From a bacterium (GTDB taxonomy: Bacteria; UBP6; JAFGXH01), in contig JAFGXH010000084.1 in NCBI GenBank assembly GCA_016936735.1, forward strand, positions 1 through 34,147: 34,147 bases of DNA. Reading direction: 5' to 3'. Both the position numbers and the translations under genes were made by a program. The notes beneath the pieces were generated by a model. It was given only the letters and a program-made list of their open reading frames with translations, searched no databases and was not told the origin of the DNA. Below, in pieces: positions 1 through 8,211 of the stretch. How positions within the stretch are numbered: position 1 is the first letter of the stretch; every line of letters begins with the position of its first letter.

Positions 1-82
1 AAAAACATTGATTTTTCTATGTTACACAAGTTGTAATCAATAAAAACATTGATTTTTCTATGTTACACAAGTTGTAATCAAT
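1..82. repeat. Two perfect tandem copies of a 41-bp repeat at the window edge
   Basis: Bases 1-41 and 42-82 are identical, followed by A-rich sequence (83-100) with only loose resemblance. There is no spacer between copies. The junction forms a hairpin, AATCAAT (35-41), loop AAAAAC, ATTGATT (48-54), followed by a short T-run on the + strand. The first copy begins at base 1, so the array probably continues outside the window. It lies downstream of the calcium exchanger gene and could be an intergenic minisatellite or a repeated terminator-like element. The function is unknown. Confidence 0.8.
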
Positions 83-132
83 AAAAATAGTTGTAAAAAC
101 TTAAAATAGGCTAATGCAAGATTGGTATTATT

Positions 133-1092
133 TTATATATTATAAATTAAATAACCAAGATATCCAGCATATAAAAGGACAAATATAGATCCTTCAACTC
201 TATCAATTGAGCGATTTTTATCTCTTGTAAATATAAACATAAACATTAATGAGCTTGCAAATATAGCCATTAATATATCAATGTTAGTTGATGCTGTAAG
301 TTTTATTGGGGTTATAATCGAGCTAATTCCTAATACCATAAACACATTAAAAATATTGCTTCCAACAACATTTCCAATAGCAATATCACTGTTTTTCTTT
401 GTTGCAGCAATAACTGATGTTACAAGTTCAGGAAGAGATGTTCCAAGTGCAACAATTGTTAATCCAATAAATTTTTCACTCATTCCAAAATCTTTTGCAA
501 TAGATACTGCTGAATCTACAATAAGTTTTCCACCTAAAAATAGTCCTAAAACTCCACCTAAAATAAAAATAATTGCTAAAAAAGTTTTAATTTGAGGAAT
601 ATCAACCTCATCATCACCACCATCTTTAGCAATACTAAAAGAGTAGTAGAGGAAAACAACAAAAAAGGCTAAAAGAACAATACCATCACTTCTGGTAAGT
701 ACAGATTCAGATGCTCTGTCTATTAAAACATCATTACCTAAAACAAAAACCATAACAACTGCAAGTAAACTAAGTGGAACCTCAATCCAAGTTGTATTTT
801 TTTGAACAGATAGCGGATATATTATGGCTGTTACCCCTAAAATAATCATTACATTAATAATATTACTTCCAATAATATTACCAACAGCTAAATCTGTTGT
901 TCCTTTAACAGCTGAAAGTATATTTACAATAAGCTCTGGTGCAGATGTTCCAAATGCAACAATTGTCATACCAATAACAAGTGGAGATATTTTTGCTTTG
1001 TTTGCAACTGCAACAGCACCATCAACAAGTTTATCACCACTCATAATAAGAATAACAAAACCAACAACTAATAGAATAAAATTTAATACCAT
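133..1092 (-). CDS. Calcium/sodium antiporter, CaCA (YrbG/CaxA) family
   Basis: A 319-aa inner-membrane cation exchanger that probably extrudes Ca2+ using Na+ or H+ (family knowledge). The protein shows the internal duplication typical of the family. The first alpha repeat has AFGTSAPEL at about residues 46-54 and GNIIGSNIIN at 71-80. The second has GTSLPELVTS at about 217-226 and GNVVGSNIFN at 240-249. About ten hydrophobic segments are visible, and a charged middle loop near residues 155-167 separates the halves. Length is normal and the gene looks intact. The start is supported by GAGGAG five bases before the ATG. It lies downstream of the rnf operon on the same strand with a gap of about 124 bp that holds a terminator-like hairpin, so it is probably a separate transcript. 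Ion specificity cannot be read from sequence. Confidence 0.93.
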   Translation of the reverse strand: MVLNFILLVVGFVILIMSGDKLVDGAVAVANKAKISPLVIGMTIVAFGTSAPELIVNILSAVKGTTDLAVGNIIGSNIINVMIILGVTAIIYPLSVQKNTTWIEVPLSLLAVVMVFVLGNDVLIDRASESVLTRSDGIVLLAFFVVFLYYSFSIAKDGGDDEVDIPQIKTFLAIIFILGGVLGLFLGGKLIVDSAVSIAKDFGMSEKFIGLTIVALGTSLPELVTSVIAATKKNSDIAIGNVVGSNIFNVFMVLGISSIITPIKLTASTNIDILMAIFASSLMFMFIFTRDKNRSIDRVEGSIFVLLYAGYLGYLIYNI

Positions 1093-1126
1093 AACTCCTC
1101 ATAAAAAATTAGTAATAAAACCTATA

Positions 1127-1147
1127 AAAAAGATGAAATATCTTTTT
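1127..1147 (-). terminator. Probable intrinsic terminator of the rnf operon
   Basis: On the minus strand, 70-90 bases after the rnfA stop, AAAAAGAT and ATCTTTTT form an 8-bp stem around a 5-base loop, and the T-run continues one base further. A second inverted repeat, AACTATT-CA-AATAGTT (1150-1165, + strand), lies just before it. The stem is A/T-only, so strength is uncertain. Confidence 0.45.
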
Positions 1148-1216
1148 AAAACTATTCAAATAGTTAAAAAATATACTACATTTTTTATTTTTTGTCTATT
1201 AATTGATTAAAAAAGT

Positions 1217-1789
1217 TTAAACAAGACCAGCAAAACCCATAAAAGCAAGTGATATAAGACCAGCTGTTATCAATGCAATAGGAACCCCTTTCATTCCTTT
1301 GGGAACATCCATTCCATCAAGATGTTCTCTTAATCCTGCAAAAATAATAAGAGCTAACGCAAAACCAATTGCTGTTGATGATGCAAAAACAACACTTTTA
1401 ACAAGATTATAATCTTTTTGAATTGCAAGAATTGCAATTCCAAGAACAGCACAGTTTGTTGTTATAAGTGGTAAAAATATCCCTAATGCCTGATATAGTG
1501 AAGGTGATATTTTTTTTAATATAATCTCAACCATTTGAACTAATGAGGCAATAACAAGAATAAATGTTATTGTTTGCATAAACTCAATTCCAAATGGAAC
1601 TAAAATAGTTTTTTGGATTGTCCAAGTCACAATTGTTGCAATGGTCATAACAAAAAGAACTGCACCACCCATTCCAGCAGATGTTGATATTTTACTTGAA
1701 ACACCTAAAAATGGGCAAATACCTAAAAACTGTGCAAATACAACATTATTTACAAATATTGCAGCAATAATAATTACAATATATTCCAT
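1217..1789 (-). CDS. rnfA: Rnf electron transport complex subunit RnfA (RsxA)
   Basis: A 190-aa integral membrane subunit of the Rnf complex, which couples electron transfer between ferredoxin and NAD+ to ion pumping across the inner membrane. Six hydrophobic segments fit the family. The conserved cysteines are present: C25 in FLGICPFLG near the N-terminus and C113 in [10 protein letters not shown]. By homology these help hold an Fe-S centre between RnfA and RnfE. It is the last gene of rnfBCDGEA, 9 bp after rnfE. The start is supported by a purine-rich AGGGGGAG just upstream, which overlaps the end of rnfE. It is the paralogue of RnfE encoded next door. Length and motifs are complete. Confidence 0.97.
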   Translation of the reverse strand: MEYIVIIIAAIFVNNVVFAQFLGICPFLGVSSKISTSAGMGGAVLFVMTIATIVTWTIQKTILVPFGIEFMQTITFILVIASLVQMVEIILKKISPSLYQALGIFLPLITTNCAVLGIAILAIQKDYNLVKSVVFASSTAIGFALALIIFAGLREHLDGMDVPKGMKGVPIALITAGLISLAFMGFAGLV

Positions 1790-1798
1790 AATCTCCCC

Positions 1799-2386
1799 CT
1801 AAGCCTTTTTGATTTTATTTACAATTGCAATTAAAAAACCTAAAGCAATAAATGCTCCTGGAGGCATTACAAAAAGTAACATTGTATTTGCATTCTCTGG
1901 TAGAAATCTAAAATCGAAAATAGAACCACTTCCTAAAATCTCTCTAACAGCTCCTAAAAGGGTTAATGCTAAAGTAAATCCCAATCCCATTCCAATTCCA
2001 TCTATAATTGATGCAATTGGTGAATTTTTTGATGCAAATGCCTCTGCACGACCAAGAATAATACAGTTTACAACAATAAGAGGAATAAATATTCCCAATT
2101 GAGAGTGAAGTGCTGGTAAATATGCAGCCATTGATAAATCAACTATTGTTACAAAAGAGGCAATAATAACAATAAAGGCTGGAATTCTAACTTTGTCAGG
2201 AATTAGTGATTTTACTGATGATACAACTAAATTTGATGCAATTAATACAAACATTGTTGCTAAACCCATACCTAAACCATTTTTAGCAGATGTTGTAACT
2301 CCCAATGTTGGACACATTCCTAAAAGAAGAACAAAAACTGGATTCTCTTTTATTATCCCTTTGGTAAACTCTTTAATAATACTCAT
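1799..2386 (-). CDS. rnfE: Rnf electron transport complex subunit RnfE (RsxE)
   Basis: A 195-aa polytopic membrane subunit, paralogous to RnfA and inverted relative to it in the complex. It starts with the family N-terminus and has C25 in LLGMCPTLG and C108 in IVVNCIILG, the positions equivalent to C25 and C113 of RnfA. The conserved GRAEAFA follows the second cysteine. Its start overlaps the stop of rnfG by 4 bp (ATGA type), indicating translational coupling. Length is slightly below the enterobacterial RsxE (about 230 aa) but typical of shorter RnfE proteins. No defects are seen. Confidence 0.97.
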   Translation of the reverse strand: MSIIKEFTKGIIKENPVFVLLLGMCPTLGVTTSAKNGLGMGLATMFVLIASNLVVSSVKSLIPDKVRIPAFIVIIASFVTIVDLSMAAYLPALHSQLGIFIPLIVVNCIILGRAEAFASKNSPIASIIDGIGMGLGFTLALTLLGAVREILGSGSIFDFRFLPENANTMLLFVMPPGAFIALGFLIAIVNKIKKA

Positions 2387-2952
2387 TGTTTACCCCCTTT
2401 TTTTAAACCATTAAATGCTCGTTGAACAGCATCACCAAATGCCCTTGAACTTATTGTGGATGCTGTTATTGCATCAACATCACCACCATCTTTTTTTACT
2501 TTTACATTGAAATTATCAAGATTTTTACCATTAAATTGATTTTTAAAAGAGTCTTTCTCCATTTTACTTCCTAAACCTGGAGTCTCTTTATGCTCCAATA
2601 CTGATATATTATTAATTGTATCATCTGGTAAAAATCCAATCATTAACCAAAATTCACCACTAAATCCCTTTTTTGTAAAGGTTTTTATAGCTGTTCCAAC
2701 TAAAATACCATCTTTTTTAGCTGGATAGAACTCTAATCCATCAAAACCCTCTACTGTATATTTTTCAGCATCTGGGTTATTATTGAATAAAGGTACAACC
2801 TCTTTAATTGCTGCAAGTTTTTTCTCTAATTTTGATTTTGTTATTGGGCCAAGTGTTGCCTTATATGTAAAACCAAGAGATAGTGCAGCAATTGCAGATA
2901 TAAGTGTTAAAGATAATAACATACCAACTAAAGTGGACTCTTTTTTAGCCAT
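2383..2952 (-). CDS. rnfG: Rnf complex FMN-binding subunit RnfG (RsxG)
   Basis: A 189-aa protein with one N-terminal membrane segment (about residues 9-29) and a periplasmic FMN-binding domain. [10 protein letters not shown] (121-130) is the conserved loop of the domain. D160-AITAST, with T166, fits the ApbE flavinylation motif (D-x-x-S/T-G/A-A/S-T), so T166 is the predicted covalent FMN site. The motif has Ala and Ser where Gly and Ala are most common, a tolerated variation in my recollection. The start overlaps the end of rnfD by 8 bp, and its binding site GGGGAGGTG lies inside the last rnfD codons. The apbE gene upstream would supply the flavin transferase. Confidence 0.96.
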   Translation of the reverse strand: MAKKESTLVGMLLSLTLISAIAALSLGFTYKATLGPITKSKLEKKLAAIKEVVPLFNNNPDAEKYTVEGFDGLEFYPAKKDGILVGTAIKTFTKKGFSGEFWLMIGFLPDDTINNISVLEHKETPGLGSKMEKDSFKNQFNGKNLDNFNVKVKKDGGDVDAITASTISSRAFGDAVQRAFNGLKKGGKQ

Positions 2953-3952
2953 TTTTCACCTCCCCAAAACGTTTTGGTTTGAATGCAATATTGATTAGTG
3001 GAACAAGTGCATTCATTATTAGTATAGCAAAAGAGACTCCCTCTGGATATGCACCAAATAGACGGATTAATATTGTGATTAATCCTGCACCAGTACCAAA
3101 AAATATCATTCCCAATTTACTCATAGGAGATGTTACCATATCAGTTGCCATAAAAAAAGCTCCAAGAAGAATACCTCCAGTTAAAAGATGGTATAGTGGA
3201 TCTACATATTTTTCTGGTTGAATTAACCAAAATACTCCACTAAAAAGGGCAACAGTTCCCAAAAAAGAGATTGGTATATGCCAAGTTATTATTTTTTTAT
3301 ATAAAAGATATAATCCACCTACAATAAGAGCTAAAGCAGAAACCTCACCAACAGAACCACCTATCGCACCAAAAAGTGCATCTAAATGAGATGGTGCATG
3401 TTTCATAATTTCAGCAATTGGTTCACCTTTTGCAACCCCCTCTTTTATTAATCCAAGGGGTGTTGCACCAGTTAAAGCATCTGGAATAGATAACATTGTT
3501 CTTGTATCAAGTGGTCGTGGCCAACTTGTCATCTCAACTGGAAATGAGACAAGAAGAAAAACACGCCCAACTAATGCTGGATTAAATGGATTTTTCCCTA
3601 ATCCACCAAATGAGAGTTTTGCAATTCCAATTGCAACTAAAGCACCTACTCCAACCATCCAAATGGGAAGAGAGCTTGGTAGATTGAATCCAAGAAGAAT
3701 ACCTGTGACAATAGCAGAACCATCTTTTACTGTTGACTCAATATTAAGGAGAAATTTCTGAATTAAATATTCAAATATTACACAGAATATAACTGAAAAT
3801 ATTACAACTTTTAGTGCTCCAATACCATAAAACCATGCTGAAGCCAAAAGAGCTGGAAGCATTGCTATAACAACACCATACATAATTGACTCAATGGAGT
3901 CTTTACCCTTTATATGTGGTGAGTGTGAAATTATTAGTTGTGATTGACCCAT
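2945..3952 (-). CDS. rnfD: Rnf complex subunit RnfD (RsxD)
   Basis: A 335-aa inner-membrane subunit of the NqrB/RnfD family with about ten membrane segments. The covalent flavin motif is DALTGATPLGL at residues 158-168, with T164 the predicted FMN attachment site. The conserved LGKNPFNPALVGR lies at 118-130, and GAFFMATDMVTSP is present in the C-terminal half. Together with RnfG it carries electrons across the membrane in current models. It lies 15 bp after rnfC and overlaps rnfG. The length and all visible motifs are normal. Confidence 0.97.
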   Translation of the reverse strand: MGQSQLIISHSPHIKGKDSIESIMYGVVIAMLPALLASAWFYGIGALKVVIFSVIFCVIFEYLIQKFLLNIESTVKDGSAIVTGILLGFNLPSSLPIWMVGVGALVAIGIAKLSFGGLGKNPFNPALVGRVFLLVSFPVEMTSWPRPLDTRTMLSIPDALTGATPLGLIKEGVAKGEPIAEIMKHAPSHLDALFGAIGGSVGEVSALALIVGGLYLLYKKIITWHIPISFLGTVALFSGVFWLIQPEKYVDPLYHLLTGGILLGAFFMATDMVTSPMSKLGMIFFGTGAGLITILIRLFGAYPEGVSFAILIMNALVPLINIAFKPKRFGEVKNG

Positions 3953-3967
3953 TTTTATCCTCTTAAA

Positions 3968-5308
3968 CTATTTTTGTACCCTTTTTCTTCTAAGTGTATT
4001 AACCTCACCTTTACCAACTCTTATAATATCTAAAAGAGGTCTATTTGCTGGGCAAGTATAGCTACAGGAACCACACTCAATACAATCCATAATTCCCTCT
4101 TTTTCAGATGATTCAAATAGTTTTCTATTTGCTAAATTTTCAAGTAGATAAGGAGCAAGACCCATTGGACAAACCATTGTACAACGTGCACATCTAATAC
4201 AATTTTTTGAAGTTTTTCTGGAGGCCTCTTTTTTATCAATTAAAAGAATTCCAGATGTTCCTTTTGTTACTGGTGCAGATAGATTGCTTAATGCTTTTCC
4301 CATCATTGGACCACCATTAATAACTTTTGCAACTGTTTCAGGAAGACCACCAACAGCCTCAATTAGAGATTCAATAGGGGTTCCAATTCTTACAAGAAAA
4401 TTTGATGGCTCTTTTACACTATCACCTGTTACAGTTACAACTCTCTCTATAAGTGGTTTATTTTTATAAAGTGCTTCATAAACTGCAAAAGCTGTTCCAA
4501 CATTTTGAACAACACAACCAACCTCAATTGGAAGTTTTCCAGATGGAACCTCTCTTTTAATAAGAGCATCAATAAGTTGTTTTTCACCACCTTGAGGATA
4601 TTGAACTTTTAAAGGAACAACCTCTACTCCAGAGTAGTTTTTTGATAGTTTTTGAAGATGTTCAATTGCATCTTTTTTATTATTTTCGATACCAATTAGT
4701 GCTTTTTTTGTATTTAAAGTTTTCATCATGATGGAGATTCCTTTAAGAATCTCATCTCCTTTCTCTAACATTAAACGATGATCTGATGTCAAATATGGTT
4801 CACACTCTACACCATTAATAATAAGATACTCTGCTGTTTTTCCTTCTGGAACACTCATTTTAACATGGCTAGGAAAAGTTGCTCCACCTAAACCAACAAT
4901 TCCAGCCTCTCTCATTTTCTGTTTTACCTCTTCAGGAGAGAACTCTTTTGTTGTGTTTGGATCTGAATCACTTATATTATCGCACCAAATCTCCTCATCT
5001 GCTCTATCAATAACAATAACTTTTTTAGGATATCCAGAGGAGTCTACAATCTCATCAATTTTAGCTATTTTTCCTGTAATACTTGAGTGTATATTAGCTG
5101 AAATAAAACCCTCTCCTTTTGCTATAAGTTGACCAGTTTTAACATTTTCACCTTTTGCAACAAGAACTGTTGCAGGAGCACCAATATGTTGTGAAACAGG
5201 TATATAGACAGTTTTTGGAAGTGGAAAATTTTTAATAGGAGAGTTTGCAGATAGTTTTCCCTCTTTTGGATGAATTCCACCTAATTTAAATGTTTTTAAT
5301 ATACTCAT
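3968..5308 (-). CDS. rnfC: Rnf complex subunit RnfC (RsxC), NADH-binding, 2x[4Fe-4S]
   Basis: A 446-aa peripheral cytoplasmic subunit thought to be the NAD(H)/FMN site of Rnf. The N-terminal barrel-sandwich region starts [21 protein letters not shown] (139-150) is the Rossmann-like NADH/FMN-binding loop shared with NuoF, followed by NGVECEPY. The C-terminus has two ferredoxin cluster motifs, C370-x2-C373-x2-C376-x3-C380-P and C409-x2-C412-x2-C415-x3-C419-P. It is a compact form that lacks the long Ala/Lys-rich C-terminal extension of E. coli RsxC (about 740 aa). It overlaps rnfB by 4 bp. Confidence 0.97.
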   Translation of the reverse strand: MSILKTFKLGGIHPKEGKLSANSPIKNFPLPKTVYIPVSQHIGAPATVLVAKGENVKTGQLIAKGEGFISANIHSSITGKIAKIDEIVDSSGYPKKVIVIDRADEEIWCDNISDSDPNTTKEFSPEEVKQKMREAGIVGLGGATFPSHVKMSVPEGKTAEYLIINGVECEPYLTSDHRLMLEKGDEILKGISIMMKTLNTKKALIGIENNKKDAIEHLQKLSKNYSGVEVVPLKVQYPQGGEKQLIDALIKREVPSGKLPIEVGCVVQNVGTAFAVYEALYKNKPLIERVVTVTGDSVKEPSNFLVRIGTPIESLIEAVGGLPETVAKVINGGPMMGKALSNLSAPVTKGTSGILLIDKKEASRKTSKNCIRCARCTMVCPMGLAPYLLENLANRKLFESSEKEGIMDCIECGSCSYTCPANRPLLDIIRVGKGEVNTLRRKRVQK

Positions 5309-6297
5309 TTCTCCTCCACAACCAACTCTTTTTTATCTGAGTTATTTTCACTATCAGATGCTTTAGTTTTATTCTCATTGTTATTCATGTTTTTTTGAGT
5401 GGAGTTTGGAGTGTTAAGTGAATCTTTTTTGTTTAACTCAATTTTCTCTTTTTTATCTGTAGATTCAATTTTTTTTGGTTCGGGAAAATTTATAGCAAGA
5501 ATAGCACCAGTTGGACAAACAGGAACACATTTTTTGCAAAGTTTACATTTTTCAAAATCGATATATGCTAAGTTATTTTCAAGAACTATAGCATCAAAAG
5601 GACACTCTTTAACACATTTTCCACAACCAATACATGCAGCAGAACAGTTTTTCTTTGCAACAGCCCCTTTCTCTTTATTAATACAAGAAACAAAGACTCT
5701 TTTATTTTTCTTGCCCTTATTCCTAAGCTCAATAATTGAGCGAGGACAGGCAACAACACAATTATTACAAGCAGTACATTTCTCTTCATCAACAATAGGA
5801 AGACCTGTTTCGGAAGAGATTTTAATTGCATCAAAAGGACAAGATGTAACACAATCTCCAAGTCCAAGACAACCATTTGGGCAACCACCTGGTCCTGCAT
5901 AAAGCATGTGAGCAGATTTACAGCTTGAAACTCCATCAAATTGATTTTTAGCTGGAGAGTTTTTAAAAGAGCCAGAGCATCTAACAACAGCAACCATTGG
6001 CTCTTTCTCTTGTGCTGTTAGGCCCATTATCTCTGCAATCTGTTTCATTAACTCATTTCCACCAACTGGGCAGAAAAAACCATCAAGAGATCTGTTTTTA
6101 ACAATTCCCTCTGCAAAATTTCTACATCCTGCATAACCACATCCACCACAGTTTGCAGATGGAAGAATCTCATTCACCTCATCTATTTTAGGATCCTCTT
6201 CAACTTTAAATTTTTTTGCTGCACCAAAAAGTAGAACAGCAGCAAAAAAACCGATTCCCCCAAGAGAGACAAGGGATGCTACAATAATAGTGTCCAT
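5305..6297 (-). CDS. rnfB: Rnf complex ferredoxin subunit RnfB (RsxB), long form
   Basis: A 330-aa protein with one N-terminal membrane segment (about 4-26) and a cytoplasmic multi-cluster part, the entry point for electrons from ferredoxin. The N-terminal cluster domain has C50, C53, C58 and C76 ([10 protein letters not shown]). Then come C139/C143/C149/C153 (the GLGDC-CPFDAI type typical of long RnfB) and three ferredoxin motifs at C174-C184, C222-C232 and C251-C261. Residues 275-330 form a charged, Asn/Lys/Glu-rich low-complexity tail with no fold that I recognise. The start has AGGAG six bases upstream. It heads the rnfBCDGEA block, 106 bp after rseC, with a palindrome in that gap. Confidence 0.96.
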   Translation of the reverse strand: MDTIIVASLVSLGGIGFFAAVLLFGAAKKFKVEEDPKIDEVNEILPSANCGGCGYAGCRNFAEGIVKNRSLDGFFCPVGGNELMKQIAEIMGLTAQEKEPMVAVVRCSGSFKNSPAKNQFDGVSSCKSAHMLYAGPGGCPNGCLGLGDCVTSCPFDAIKISSETGLPIVDEEKCTACNNCVVACPRSIIELRNKGKKNKRVFVSCINKEKGAVAKKNCSAACIGCGKCVKECPFDAIVLENNLAYIDFEKCKLCKKCVPVCPTGAILAINFPEPKKIESTDKKEKIELNKKDSLNTPNSTQKNMNNNENKTKASDSENNSDKKELVVEEK

Positions 6298-6321
6298 TTG
6301 TAACTCCTATACACCTTTATC

Positions 6322-6338
6322 ATTTGAAAATTTCAAAT
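6322..6338. promoter_or_regulatory. Palindrome between rseC and rnfB (operator candidate)
   Basis: ATTTGAAAATTTCAAAT is a perfect 8-1-8 inverted repeat 24 bp upstream of the rnfB start. No T-run follows on either strand, so it does not look like an intrinsic terminator. It could be a binding site for a dimeric regulator or an mRNA hairpin that separates rseC from rnfB expression. No known regulator box was matched with confidence. Confidence 0.35.
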
Positions 6339-6403
6339 CAAGATATCTATTTTAAAAAAATATAAATAAAATTTATCTAACTATTTTAAGTTACGCAAAA
6401 TTT

Positions 6404-6844
6404 TTAAAGGGGATGAGATATATTTTCATCACCAGCCTTTCTAATTATAAATTGGAAAGTATTTTTCCATCTTTTTCTTAAAAAATATAAAGATAAATAG
6501 TATATTACTAAAAACAGAAGAGACACAACTGCAGCAATAAGCTCTGTAAATATAGCAGATGATATAAGTAAAGCAGTTATAACAACAATAAAGGGTAATA
6601 GATATCCTAAAAATAGAGCTAAAAAACCAAGTTTTTGCTCCATTTGAACAATAACTTTATCACCTTTATTAAAAATCTCTCCATTCGTTGCTTTTGCCTC
6701 AATCACTTTCTCTTTTAAATCAGCAATAGAGCAGGCACCTTTTGCATGACAGGAGGCACAGGCAGATTTTGTAATAACAGAGACAATAATTTTATCATCA
6801 ATAATATTTTCAACCACACCAAAATGTTCAATAACCTCTCTCAT
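6404..6844 (-). CDS. rseC: RseC/MucC family protein
   Basis: A protein of 146 aa (147 if begun at 6847) of the SoxR-reducing system protein RseC family, which in many bacteria is encoded next to rnf/rsx genes. The N-terminal soluble part has C30-x2-C33-x5-C39 (numbered from 6847), the conserved cysteine cluster of the family. Two adjacent membrane segments follow at about 73-100 and 103-123, then a basic C-terminal tail. The second of two consecutive ATG codons (6842-6844) is the better start, because AGGA stands 5 bases before it and only 2 before the first. It precedes rnfB by 106 bp, as in Bacteroidetes-type rseC-rnfBCDGEA loci. Its molecular role with Rnf is not settled. Confidence 0.88.
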   Translation of the reverse strand: MREVIEHFGVVENIIDDKIIVSVITKSACASCHAKGACSIADLKEKVIEAKATNGEIFNKGDKVIVQMEQKLGFLALFLGYLLPFIVVITALLISSAIFTELIAAVVSLLFLVIYYLSLYFLRKRWKNTFQFIIRKAGDENISHPL

Positions 6845-6892
6845 CATAATCCTTATCTTAAAAAACTAGATATTTATCAATAACTGTATTGT

Positions 6893-6920
6893 TAGCAAAT
6901 AATATTATGGAAATTTGCTA
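6893..6920. promoter_or_regulatory. Inverted repeat upstream of rseC-rnf (operator candidate)
   Basis: TAGCAAAT (6893-6900) and ATTTGCTA (6913-6920) are perfect 8-bp inverted arms separated by 12 bp, 46-76 bp upstream of the rseC start. No T-run follows on the minus strand, so a protein-binding site near the operon promoter is more likely than a terminator of apbE. The spacing of about two helical turns suits a dimeric repressor or activator. Confidence 0.35.
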
Positions 6921-6956
6921 TAATAAATACAATAATTACCATTTTACACTCTTTAG

Positions 6957-6978
6957 TTTGAATATATTTTTATTCAAA
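6957..6978 (-). other. A/T-rich hairpin just downstream of apbE
   Basis: TTTGAATA and TATTCAAA form an 8-bp stem around TATTTT, 22 bases after the apbE stop. It might be a weak terminator or 3' mRNA-stabilising hairpin for apbE, but no T-run follows on the minus strand. Confidence 0.25.
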
Positions 6979-7000
6979 TAAAATAATATAGCTGAAGTAT

Positions 7001-7966
7001 TTATGGAAAATACTCTTTTAAATTAAGAGACTTTCCAGATAAAAGATATAGTTTAACATTAAACTTTTTCATAATCTTTTTTATGAAATCTTCATCATAA
7101 TGACGAACTGATATTGCTGTTGCAAGAGTATCTGCAATAGTTGCATTATCAGCAATAACTGTGACTGAATGAGCTCCATCAACTGGATATCCTGTTTTAG
7201 GGTCTATAATATGTGAATATTTTTTCCCATCTTTAATAAAATATCTCTCATAGTCACCAGAAGTCGCACTACTATAACACGATTTATTATCAAATTCAAT
7301 TATTTTGAAAAATTCATTTTTTTTAAAAGGGTCTTTTATTCCCAATTTCCAATTTTTTCCCCTTTTTTTTCCACAAACAAGAATATCACCACCATAATTT
7401 ATTAAGTAGTTTTTTTGATTATATTTTTTTAAAATAAGAGAGGTTTTATCAATTGCAGCACCTTTTGCAACTCCACCAACATCAATTTTTACCCCCTCTT
7501 TTTTTGTTGAAACACTATTTTTATTACAATCTACATTTAATAAATCAATACCAATTAGTTTTTTATATTTTATAACATCACTATCTGTTGGAACACTCTC
7601 TTTTTCAATATCCCATAAAAAACCCTCACTTTTATATGTTATATCAAATGCTCCATCTGTATCTTTTGCAAATTGAATAGATTTCTCAATAATTTGACAT
7701 AATTCATTGGATATTTGAATCTCTTTTTGATATCCAACCCTATTTATTTCAGATATTTTACTTTCAGGATTATGATAGCTTGCCTCTTTTTCAAACTCTC
7801 TTATATAATTTTTAATCTCCTCCTCTAATTTGAGGTTTTTAGAGCCCTCATAAGTAATAGATAGTGATGTTCCCATTCCCCAAAAGGATATTGTTTGAAA
7901 CTCTACCTCTCTTTTTGAACAGGAGATAAAAGTAAAGAGTATTAAAAAAAACACTATTTTTTTCAT
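7001..7966 (-). CDS. apbE: FAD:protein FMN transferase ApbE (lipoprotein)
   Basis: A 321-aa flavin transferase that moves FMN from FAD onto Thr in (S/T)GA(T)-type motifs; here the obvious clients are RnfG T166 and RnfD T164. The N-terminus is a lipoprotein signal with lipobox FISC (C16), so it acts on the periplasmic face. Family motifs are present: DGAFDIT (104-110), KIDVGGVAKGAAID (160-173), INYGGDILVCG (189-199), the HIIDPKTGYPV loop (252-262) and IADNATIADTLATA (271-284), with metal-binding Asp/Thr near 279-283. AGGA lies 5 bases before the start. It is 154 bp upstream of rseC on the same strand, so co-expression with rnf is plausible, though the gap holds two inverted repeats. Confidence 0.96.
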   Translation of the reverse strand: MKKIVFFLILFTFISCSKREVEFQTISFWGMGTSLSITYEGSKNLKLEEEIKNYIREFEKEASYHNPESKISEINRVGYQKEIQISNELCQIIEKSIQFAKDTDGAFDITYKSEGFLWDIEKESVPTDSDVIKYKKLIGIDLLNVDCNKNSVSTKKEGVKIDVGGVAKGAAIDKTSLILKKYNQKNYLINYGGDILVCGKKRGKNWKLGIKDPFKKNEFFKIIEFDNKSCYSSATSGDYERYFIKDGKKYSHIIDPKTGYPVDGAHSVTVIADNATIADTLATAISVRHYDEDFIKKIMKKFNVKLYLLSGKSLNLKEYFP

Positions 7967-8152
7967 AAAAATCCTAAAAATATTTTAATTTTTTAAAATT
8001 AAAAAACAGATATTAAGGCAATAAAACATAAAAAATACTTATAATATAAAAATACCATTAAATCAAGATATTAAAGCATTGTAATATTGGTTTATAAAAA
8101 TATAAAAAACAGTTTAAAACTGAAATTGAGTATCTCTCTTAAATTTAATTAT

Positions 8153-8181
8153 TTGACAATTCTAATAAAAACAATTAAAAA
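8153..8181 (+). promoter_or_regulatory. Candidate sigma70 promoter of the aminotransferase gene
   Basis: TTGACA (8153-8158), a 17-bp spacer and TAAAAA (8176-8181). The -35 is perfect and the -10 is weak. It lies 30 bp upstream of the start codon in the divergent gap with apbE. Transcription would begin near 8188, leaving room for the GAGG ribosome site at 8204. Confidence 0.4.
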
Positions 8182-8211
8182 GATAGAGCTTTTTATTTTT
8201 TATGAGGTGAA

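Noticed and set aside
1-82. CRISPR array
   Set aside because: The two copies are directly joined with no spacer, and no cas genes are in the window.
5586-5993. Leu/Val-rich minus-strand frame inside rnfB
   Set aside because: It is a shifted reading of the Cys- and Ala-rich rnfB sequence; rnfB has all family motifs.
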